In this document: positions 57,660 through 64,000 of the stretch, one piece after another
How the letters are laid out: the number at the start of each line of letters is the position of its first letter
Numbering within the stretch: the stretch's first letter is position 1
Origin: Desulfuromonas sp.
GTDB lineage: Bacteria > Desulfobacterota > Desulfuromonadia > Desulfuromonadales > UBA2294
Length of the DNA stretch: 64,000 nt
Direction of reading: 5' to 3'
NCBI GenBank assembly: GCA_002869615.1
Contig: PKUH01000004.1
Location: 62,001-126,000 of the forward strand
The notes under the pieces: model-generated
The model's database searches: none
What the model saw: only the letters and a program-made list of their open reading frames with translations
Told to the model about the DNA's origin: nothing
Translations under genes and position numbers: made by a program

Positions 57660-58817
57660 ATGATTCATAAGAAATTGACGATACTCGGTTCGACTGGATC
57701 AATTGGCGTCAGCACCCTTGAAATAGCTGCTGTCCACCCGGATCAGTTCAGGGTAGTCGCGATGACTGCCGGTTATAACCTCGATCGCTTTGTCTCACAG
57801 ATCCGATCCTTCCATCCGGAGCTGGTATCGGTGGTGTCGCCTGATGATGCGACGAAGCTCAGGCAAATCCTCGGAGACGATGCTCCGGAAATCGTTTCAG
57901 GGGTCGAAGGGCTGATTGCCTGCGCAACCCATCCCGCTGTTGATATGGTCGTGTCGGCCATAGTCGGCGCGGCCGGTCTCGTTCCGACTATGGCCGCAAT
58001 TGAGTCCGGCAAGGATGTTGCTCTGGCCAACAAGGAGACCCTGGTGACCGCCGGTTCACTGGTGATGGAATCAGTCGCCAGAAGCGGGATTAAGCTCTAT
58101 CCGGTCGATAGCGAACATTCAGCAATTTTTCAGTCACTCGAAGGGCACCGCGACAAGGATGTCAGGCGACTGATTCTTACGGCCTCCGGCGGTCCTTTCC
58201 GCGATCAGGATCCGGCAACATTTGCTGAAATCACTCCTGAAGATGCTCTGTCTCACCCGAACTGGAATATGGGACGGAAGATTACTATCGATTCGGCGAC
58301 AATGATGAACAAGGGGTTGGAGGTCATCGAAGCACATTGGCTTTTCGATCTTCCCGGAGAACAGATCGATGTACATGTTCATCCGCAAAGTATCGTTCAC
58401 TCGATGGTCGAATATGTCGACGGTTCGGTCATTGCCCAGCTCGGAATCCCCGACATGAAGACGCCGATTGCCTACGCTCTTTCATACCCGGAACGGCTGC
58501 CTCTGGACCTGCCACCTCTCGATCTCTGCCAGCTCGGCGCGCTCACTTTTCAGAAGCCGGATTCAGGAAGGTTTCCATGTCTGGAGCTTGCTTATGAGGC
58601 GCTGGCCGCGGGTGATTCGGCCCCCGCTGTGTTGAATGCGGCCAACGAAATAGCAGTCGGTTCTTTTCTTGAGCGTCGAATCCGGTTTACCGATATTCCG
58701 GATCTGATCCGGTTGACTCTTGATCATCATGAAATAATTAAACTGAACAACATTGAAGATGTCCTCCTGGTAGACCGGTGGGCACGAGACTTCACGTCCG
58801 GAAATCTTCCGGCATAG
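57660..58817 (+). CDS. dxr: 1-deoxy-D-xylulose-5-phosphate reductoisomerase
   Basis: 385 residues. Second step of the MEP isoprenoid route, feeding UppS. NADPH loop [11 protein letters not shown] (residues 10-20), ANKETLV, metal ligands in [11 protein letters not shown] and the substrate motif [29 protein letters not shown]-type block (around residue 200). Lies 3 bases behind the cdsA frame. Confidence 0.96.
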   Translation: MIHKKLTILGSTGSIGVSTLEIAAVHPDQFRVVAMTAGYNLDRFVSQIRSFHPELVSVVSPDDATKLRQILGDDAPEIVSGVEGLIACATHPAVDMVVSAIVGAAGLVPTMAAIESGKDVALANKETLVTAGSLVMESVARSGIKLYPVDSEHSAIFQSLEGHRDKDVRRLILTASGGPFRDQDPATFAEITPEDALSHPNWNMGRKITIDSATMMNKGLEVIEAHWLFDLPGEQIDVHVHPQSIVHSMVEYVDGSVIAQLGIPDMKTPIAYALSYPERLPLDLPPLDLCQLGALTFQKPDSGRFPCLELAYEALAAGDSAPAVLNAANEIAVGSFLERRIRFTDIPDLIRLTLDHHEIIKLNNIEDVLLVDRWARDFTSGNLPA

Positions 58818-58829
58818 ACAGGTGCAGAT

Positions 58830-60164
58830 GTGACTCTAGAACAGATTATTTTCGGCATAATTTTTCTTGGAATCCTCGTTTTCGTCCATGAGCTTGGCCA
58901 TTTTCTGGTCGCCAAGATGAACAGGGTCAAAGTCCTCAAGTTTTCACTCGGTTTTGGTCCGAAAATCATTTCCAGGAAATGGGGAGAGACTGAATATATG
59001 ATCTGTGCCGTGCCGCTCGGCGGATACGTGCAGATGCTGGGTGAAGGAAAAGGAGAGATGGGTGAGGATGCGCTCCTGACCGAAGAGGAAAAAAGTCATT
59101 CCTTTGCCCATAAAACAGTTGGCCAGCGGACGGCGATTGTTGCGGCCGGGCCGATCATGAATCTGATTTTGCACTTCTTGATCCTTCCGATCGCATATAT
59201 GGTCGGCGTTGATATGCCGGCATTCCTCGATCAGAAAACCTGTATCGGTTATGTGCTCGAGGAATCGGAGGGAGCGGCCGCCGGATTCGAGCCGGGTGAT
59301 TGTATCGTCACAATTGGCGATGACCCGATCGCCAGCTGGTCCGATGCCAATAAGGCGCTGATTTCCCATGCCGGGATGCCGCTCGAGTTTGGAGTGGAAC
59401 GGGGCACTGAAACCATCAATCTCAGCATCGGAGAGGACAATGGCAGCCTTGAAGGATTGCAGGCACTCGGTCTTTTCCCCCGGCAGCCGGCCATTATCGG
59501 CGCTCTGTCTCCCGGTATGCCGGCCAAGTCTGCCGGCATGGAGGTCGGTGACAGAATTGTGGCGATTGATGGGTCCGAGGTCAGCAACTGGTATGATCTC
59601 AGGGTCTTTATTCAGCAGAGCGAAGGAGAGACCCAGCAGTTTACCGTTGATCGTTCCGGAACCAGGGTTGACCTCGAGGTTGCTCCTACTAAAAAGGGAA
59701 GAGATGGTGATTTTCTGATCGGTGTTGGTCCGGAACAACAGGTCGTATTCAAGCGGTTCGGTTTTATCGAATCGATCCGTTATGGTGCCGAAAGGACCAT
59801 GGACCTGATTGAGTTGACCCTGGTTTTTATTCAGAAACTTTTTTCCGGACATGTCTCAACGAAAAATATTGGCGGGCCGATCATGGTCGTACAGATCGCC
59901 GGGCAGGCCGCACAGACCGGACTTGCCAGCAGCTTGACTTTTCTCGCTTTCCTCAGTATTCAGCTCGGTATCCTTAACCTGTTGCCGATTCCGATTCTCG
60001 ATGGCGGCCATCTTCTGTTCAATCTGACCGAGTTTGTTTACCGGAAACCGATTTCAATCAGGGTTCGAGAGTTTGCCCAGCAGATCGGCCTGGTCCTGCT
60101 TCTGATGCTGATGGTCCTCGCTTTCTATAATGATATTGTCAGGCTTTTTTTCGGAGGCCAGTAG
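58830..60164 (+). CDS. rseP: Site-2 intramembrane zinc protease RseP
   Basis: 444 residues. The zinc motif HELGH (residues 20-24) is in the first membrane helix; LNLLPIPILDGGHLLF near residue 385 carries the third ligand. Two PDZ domains between helices (about 125-205 and 215-295). It cuts anti-sigma factors such as RseA and remnant signal peptides. Start GTG 58830. Confidence 0.94.
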   Translation: MTLEQIIFGIIFLGILVFVHELGHFLVAKMNRVKVLKFSLGFGPKIISRKWGETEYMICAVPLGGYVQMLGEGKGEMGEDALLTEEEKSHSFAHKTVGQRTAIVAAGPIMNLILHFLILPIAYMVGVDMPAFLDQKTCIGYVLEESEGAAAGFEPGDCIVTIGDDPIASWSDANKALISHAGMPLEFGVERGTETINLSIGEDNGSLEGLQALGLFPRQPAIIGALSPGMPAKSAGMEVGDRIVAIDGSEVSNWYDLRVFIQQSEGETQQFTVDRSGTRVDLEVAPTKKGRDGDFLIGVGPEQQVVFKRFGFIESIRYGAERTMDLIELTLVFIQKLFSGHVSTKNIGGPIMVVQIAGQAAQTGLASSLTFLAFLSIQLGILNLLPIPILDGGHLLFNLTEFVYRKPISIRVREFAQQIGLVLLLMLMVLAFYNDIVRLFFGGQ

Positions 60165-60878
60165 GTGACTGAAGTTCTTCTGACCCTGGCGACCGCAACC
60201 CGGACCGCCAGCGTGGCACTAACCGCCGGTGAGGAGCTGCTTGCCGAGGTGACGTTTAATCCCCCGACGACCCAGAGTGAAGTTTTGCTCCCGGCCGTCG
60301 AACAGGCCTTGTCCGGAGTCAATCTCGATATTGACTCAGTTGATGCCATTGCCGTTGTTGTCGGTCCCGGGGCGTTTACAGGTTTACGCGTCGGGGTCGC
60401 TACGGCCAAGGGCCTGGCCCTGGCAACCGGCAAGCCGCTGATCGGCATTTCATCACTTGAGGCGCTGGCGATGCAGGTTCCGGACGTTGCACTGCCGGTT
60501 TGTGCATTGCTCGATGCCAGAAAAGGCGAGGTCTATGCCGGCCATTTCGAATGGCAGTCCGGGATGCCGCAGGCATCGAAACCTGAAGAAGTTGTCGATC
60601 CGGAATTATTGCTCCAGGCGGTTTCCGGTAACACCCTTTTTGTCGGCGATGGCAGTGAGTTTTACCGGACCTTGATCATCCGTAAACTGGGACAAAGAGC
60701 ACTCTTTGCCCCGGCTTCGGCAAGTGTTCTCAGGGCCGGATCAGTGGCCCGGATAGCCCTCCGGAAATTCAGGAATGGCGATACGGTTTTGCCCGAGAAT
60801 TTGAATCCGGTCTATATCAGTCCTTCTGATGCTGAAATAAATGAGAAAAGAGCGATCGGCAACACTATAGAAGGTTGA
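60165..60878 (+). CDS. tsaB: tRNA threonylcarbamoyladenosine biosynthesis protein TsaB
   Basis: 237 residues, ASKHA fold. Partner of TsaD in making t6A37 of tRNAs that read ANN codons. LLTLATATRTASVAL, VVVGPGAFTGLRVGVATAKGLAL-type block (about residues 66-88) and ALLDARKGEVYAG are diagnostic. Start GTG immediately after the rseP stop. Its last codons hold the -35 of the next promoter. Confidence 0.92.
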   Translation: MTEVLLTLATATRTASVALTAGEELLAEVTFNPPTTQSEVLLPAVEQALSGVNLDIDSVDAIAVVVGPGAFTGLRVGVATAKGLALATGKPLIGISSLEALAMQVPDVALPVCALLDARKGEVYAGHFEWQSGMPQASKPEEVVDPELLLQAVSGNTLFVGDGSEFYRTLIIRKLGQRALFAPASASVLRAGSVARIALRKFRNGDTVLPENLNPVYISPSDAEINEKRAIGNTIEG

Positions 60879-60903
60879 CAATATTCTGGTCGTTGGTTAT
60901 TTT
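60875..60903 (+). promoter_or_regulatory. Sigma-70 promoter of the DUF465 gene
   Basis: A perfect TTGACA overlapping the tsaB stop, 17 bases, TATTTT. Confidence 0.6.
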
Positions 60904-60951
60904 AAAACTGTATTTTACGACTCACTTTTAAACACTAAACTGGAGGTGCCG

Positions 60952-61173
60952 ATGCAGGAGCAAGAAAGGGTTCTGGTCGAAAAATTAGTTAGCGAAAACC
61001 CACGTTTCCGCAAACTTTACGAGGAACATCAGTTTTTCGAAAAAGAATTGGTAGAACTCGAAGATAGACCCCATCTGACTCCCGAGGACGAGCTCGAACA
61101 GAAAAAAATCAAAAAGCTGAAGTTGGCCGGCAAAGAAGAGATGGAGTTGATTCTTCAACAACACCGGGATTAG
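60952..61173 (+). CDS. YdcH/DUF465 small helical protein
   Basis: 73 residues, two charged helices forming a hairpin (VLVEKLVSENPRFRKLYEEH; PHLTPEDELEQKKIKKLKL). Widespread in Proteobacteria, function unknown. ATG 60952 follows GGAGGT by 4 bases; a GTG at 60946 overlaps that site and is less likely. It has its own promoter. Confidence 0.85.
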   Translation: MQEQERVLVEKLVSENPRFRKLYEEHQFFEKELVELEDRPHLTPEDELEQKKIKKLKLAGKEEMELILQQHRD

Positions 61174-61247
61174 TTTTTATTGATATTATGTGACCATGTT
61201 TCCGCCTTCCCGGGCGTTTGCGTGGAGCAATATAAGACGAACAACTT

Positions 61248-61268
61248 GACAGGGGTCCTGCCCCTGTC
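61248..61268 (+). other. Hairpin in the ilvD leader
   Basis: GACAGGGG-tcctg-CCCCTGTC, a perfect 8-bp stem, followed by GTTTGTTTATTTT, 33 bases before ilvD. It could end the DUF465 transcript or attenuate ilvD. No leader peptide rich in Ile, Leu or Val codons precedes it. Confidence 0.6.
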
Positions 61269-61301
61269 GTTTGTTTATTTTGGGCTGAAAAAGAGGAAAT
61301 T

Positions 61302-63140
61302 ATGCCGAAACTGAAGTCGGATACAACGACCGTTGGCCAGAAGATGGCCGGTGCGAGAGCTCTCTGGCGGGCAACCGGAGTGCGCCAGGAAGATTTTGGC
61401 AAGCCGGTTGTCGCCGTCGTAAATTCTTTTACCCAGTTTGTTCCCGGGCACGTACATCTGCATGGCATCGGGCAGATGGTTGTTGCGGAAATTGAACGGA
61501 ATGGAGGAATTGCCAAAGAGTTCAATACCATGGCCATTTGCGATGGCATCGCCATGGGGCACGACGGGATGCTCTACAGCCTGCCGTCGCGAGAATTGAT
61601 CGCCGATACGGTCGAGTACATGGTCAATGCCCACACCGCTGATGCGCTTGTCTGTATTTCGAACTGTGACAAGATTACGCCCGGCATGTTGATGGCTGCA
61701 ATGCGCCTCAATCTGCCGACGGTTTTTGTCAGTGGCGGTCCGATGGAAGCCGGCAAGGCAACCGTTGCAGGGAATGAAGTTCATCTCGACCTGGTCGATG
61801 CGATGGTTGCGGCGGCAACTCCCGGGATCCCTGAAGATGTGGTCAAAGAACATGAGCGCTCCGCCTGTCCGACCTGCGGATCCTGTTCCGGAATGTTTAC
61901 CGCCAATTCCATGAATTGCCTGACCGAGGCCCTCGGCCTCAGCCTCCCCGGCAACGGCAGTCTGCTGGCGACCCATGCCGATCGCAAGGAACTTTTCCTC
62001 GAAGCGGCCCGCACCGTCCTGCGTCTGACCGGGCGCTATTATTCAGAACAAGATGAATCGGCCCTGCCGCGCGGAATCGCAACCAAAGCCGCTTTCGAAA
62101 ATGCCATGCGGCTCGATATTGCCATGGGTGGTTCGACCAACACCGTCCTGCATCTTCTGGCGGTTGCCCATGAGGCCGGTGTCGACTTCACCATGGAAGA
62201 TATTAACCGGCTCTCCCTGGAAACGCCGAATCTGTGCAAGGTAGCACCCTCGGTCCAGCACTACCACATGGAAGATGTCCATCGGGCCGGCGGTGTCTTT
62301 GGTATCCTCGCCGAGCTCGACCGGGGCAAGATGATTCACCGTGATGTGGCGACTGTTCACTCCGGTGATATGGGTCAAGCCCTGGAGAAATATGATTTCC
62401 GGACGACTGACGATCAGGCTGTGAAAACGATGTTTTCGGCAGCTCCCGGAAATGTACCGAGTCTCGAGCCCTTCAGTCAGCAGGCGCGCTGGGCATCACC
62501 GGATCTCGATCGTGAAAACGGTTGTATTCGTGACGTCGATCATGCCTACAGTGCCGACGGCGGGCTGGCTGTTCTTTACGGAAACCTTGCACCCGACGGC
62601 TGCATTGTCAAGACGGCCGGTGTCGAGAAGGAGGTCTGGACGTTTTCGGGCCCGGCAAAAATATTTGAGAGTCAGGATGCGGCGATTGATGGCATCCTCA
62701 ATGATTCCGTCAAAGCGGGTGATGTTGTTATCATCCGCTACGAAGGCCCGAAGGGCGGACCCGGTATGCAGGAGATGCTTTACCCGACCAGTTATCTGAA
62801 ATCGAAAGGGCTCGGCAAGGCATGTGCCCTGATTACCGACGGTCGATTCTCGGGTGGAACGTCCGGTCTTTCGATCGGACATGTCTCACCGGAAGCGGCT
62901 GAAGGAGGAATGATCGGTTTGATCAGGGAAGGGGATCTGATCGTTATCGATATCCCGAATCGGGTTATTAAAGTCGATGTTGCCGATGCGGTACTCGAGA
63001 CGCGTCGGGCCGAGATGGAGGCTGCCGGATCGGATGCCTGGAAACCGGCCAAGCGCCAGCGCAAAGTCAGTACTGCACTGCAGGCCTACGCCGCGATGAC
63101 GACCAGCGCCGCCCAGGGTGCCGTACGCAAGATTCGCTGA
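61302..63140 (+). CDS. ilvD: Dihydroxy-acid dehydratase
   Basis: 612 residues, the long E. coli-like form. Dehydrates dihydroxy-isovalerate and its homologue in valine, leucine and isoleucine synthesis. Fe-S ligands lie in [12 protein letters not shown] and [16 protein letters not shown]; the catalytic Ser region is [16 protein letters not shown]. The [4Fe-4S] cluster is oxygen-sensitive in this form. ilvB follows after 52 bases. Confidence 0.96.
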   Translation: MPKLKSDTTTVGQKMAGARALWRATGVRQEDFGKPVVAVVNSFTQFVPGHVHLHGIGQMVVAEIERNGGIAKEFNTMAICDGIAMGHDGMLYSLPSRELIADTVEYMVNAHTADALVCISNCDKITPGMLMAAMRLNLPTVFVSGGPMEAGKATVAGNEVHLDLVDAMVAAATPGIPEDVVKEHERSACPTCGSCSGMFTANSMNCLTEALGLSLPGNGSLLATHADRKELFLEAARTVLRLTGRYYSEQDESALPRGIATKAAFENAMRLDIAMGGSTNTVLHLLAVAHEAGVDFTMEDINRLSLETPNLCKVAPSVQHYHMEDVHRAGGVFGILAELDRGKMIHRDVATVHSGDMGQALEKYDFRTTDDQAVKTMFSAAPGNVPSLEPFSQQARWASPDLDRENGCIRDVDHAYSADGGLAVLYGNLAPDGCIVKTAGVEKEVWTFSGPAKIFESQDAAIDGILNDSVKAGDVVIIRYEGPKGGPGMQEMLYPTSYLKSKGLGKACALITDGRFSGGTSGLSIGHVSPEAAEGGMIGLIREGDLIVIDIPNRVIKVDVADAVLETRRAEMEAAGSDAWKPAKRQRKVSTALQAYAAMTTSAAQGAVRKIR

Positions 63141-63192
63141 CAGGTTTGCCAGATAAAATATTTTTACCGTCATTCTTTTGGAGGAGGTTCAC

Positions 63193-64000
63193 GTGAAAAT
63201 GACCGGTTCTGAAATACTGCTTGAATGTTTCAAGGAAGAAGGGGTCGATACCGTCTTCGGCTACCCCGGGGGGGCGGTTATCAATCTTTATGATGACCTG
63301 ATGAAGTCAAAGATCAACCATATCCTGCCACGGCACGAACAGGCTGCGATCCACGCTGCCGATGGATATGCGCGCGCGACCGGAAAGGTCGGGGTGGCGA
63401 TTGCCACCAGCGGACCGGGTGCGACCAACACGATTACCGGTATCGCAACCGCTTACATGGATTCGATTCCGATGGTGGTTGTCACCGGTCAGGTTCCGAC
63501 CCCGTTGATCGGCAACGATGCTTTCCAGGAAGCCGATGTGGTCGGGATTACCCGTCCGGTCACCAAACACAACTACCTGGTCAAGGATGTTCGTGATCTG
63601 GCGCGGATTATGAAGCAGGCGTTCTATATTGCCCGCACCGGAAGGCCGGGGCCGGTGGTTGTCGATCTGCCGAAGGATGTCCAGGTCGCCGAAACGACAT
63701 TTGCATATCCGGATAAGGTCGAGTTGCGCGGCTACAAGCCGACTTTCAGCGGTAATGCCCGGCAGATTGCCAAAGCCGCAAAAATGATTCTGACAGCGCG
63801 CAAGCCGGTTCTTTATGTCGGTGGCGGGGCCAGCCTGTCGGATTCCGACAAGGAACTGCTCAAACTCGCTGAAATGATCAAGGCTCCGGTGACAACGACC
63901 CTGATGGCGATGGCCGCATTTCCGCAGAATCATCCGCTCTGCATGGGCATGCTCGGCATGCACGGGACCTATCATGCGAATATGGCGGTCACCAATTCCG
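63193..64000 (+). CDS. ilvB: Acetolactate synthase large subunit (3' end outside window)
   Basis: 269 residues visible, no stop before the edge. Makes acetolactate or acetohydroxybutyrate with TPP. N-terminal TPP-binding motif [14 protein letters not shown], catalytic Glu in [18 protein letters not shown], and [16 protein letters not shown]. Start GTG 63193, 5-6 bases behind GGAGGAGG; ATG 63199 is the alternative. The small subunit ilvN and ilvC usually follow. Confidence 0.95.
   Translation, partial: MKMTGSEILLECFKEEGVDTVFGYPGGAVINLYDDLMKSKINHILPRHEQAAIHAADGYARATGKVGVAIATSGPGATNTITGIATAYMDSIPMVVVTGQVPTPLIGNDAFQEADVVGITRPVTKHNYLVKDVRDLARIMKQAFYIARTGRPGPVVVDLPKDVQVAETTFAYPDKVELRGYKPTFSGNARQIAKAAKMILTARKPVLYVGGGASLSDSDKELLKLAEMIKAPVTTTLMAMAAFPQNHPLCMGMLGMHGTYHANMAVTNS

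Overview
The window looks like a stretch of core chromosome from a Gram-negative anaerobe of the Desulfuromonadia/Geobacter type (former Deltaproteobacteria). This is inferred from gene content and order: PATAN/DUF4388 signalling proteins, a KDO and Lpt lipopolysaccharide block running into rpoN-hpf-ptsN-hprK-rapZ-mannose-type PTS, a SahR-like regulator next to ahcY, and an NtrC-type two-component pair. Base composition is moderately GC-rich and even, apart from one sharp AT-rich island near 16.0 kb. I count 66 protein genes; the first and last are cut by the window edges. I see no rRNA or tRNA gene, CRISPR array, insertion sequence or prophage. No gap without a gene exceeds 300 bases.

Layout. 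1-4.7 kb: two signalling proteins built from degenerate domains, a PHP phosphoesterase and an M42 peptidase. 4.9-8.0 kb: guaB-guaA (GMP synthesis), then a REP-like palindrome, a MazG-like pyrophosphohydrolase and a WYL regulator. 9.5-16.0 kb: a small unknown protein, a Maf/YceF pyrophosphatase, dnaE, accA and a PfkB kinase. 16.0-19.4 kb: the RlpA lipoprotein, then a minus-strand trio (permease, glycosyltransferase, PrmA-like methyltransferase). 19.6-25.3 kb: histidine kinase/NtrC-type regulator, HtrA protease, thioesterase, TlpA and CcdA. 25.5-28.8 kb: iron block with two Fur boxes, fur, feoB, a Cys-rich protein and a DtxR-FeoA fusion.

28.9-37.0 kb: envelope block kdsB-pyrG-kdsA-kdsD-kdsC, then lptC-lptA-lptB and rpoN. 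37.1-44.5 kb: hpf, ptsN, hprK, rapZ, mannose-family EIIA/B/C/D, HPr and EI, a complete phosphorelay with no sugar catabolic gene in view. 44.5-50.1 kb: the SAM cycle, metK and ahcY, with an ArsR-methyltransferase regulator (SahR-like), a glycosyltransferase and a glycine-zipper lipoprotein. 50.2-52.4 kb: lptG and lptF on the minus strand, completing the Lpt exporter base. 52.6-60.9 kb: the conserved rpsB-tsf-pyrH-frr-(ferredoxin)-uppS-cdsA-dxr-rseP-tsaB run. 61-64 kb: a DUF465 protein, ilvD and the start of ilvB.

The strongest anomaly is in cdsA, normally an essential gene. Its frame carries an in-frame TAG at codon 148 with clear CdsA homology on both sides, and it probably starts at a rare ATT codon. 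Other items worth attention are the pseudo-enzyme signalling pair at the left edge, the operator-like sites for Fur and the SahR-like regulator, a structured rpsB leader, a palindrome over the ribosome-binding site of the permease, and the AT-rich island in front of rlpA. I did not find a clearly new multi-gene system; the window is mostly conserved housekeeping DNA.
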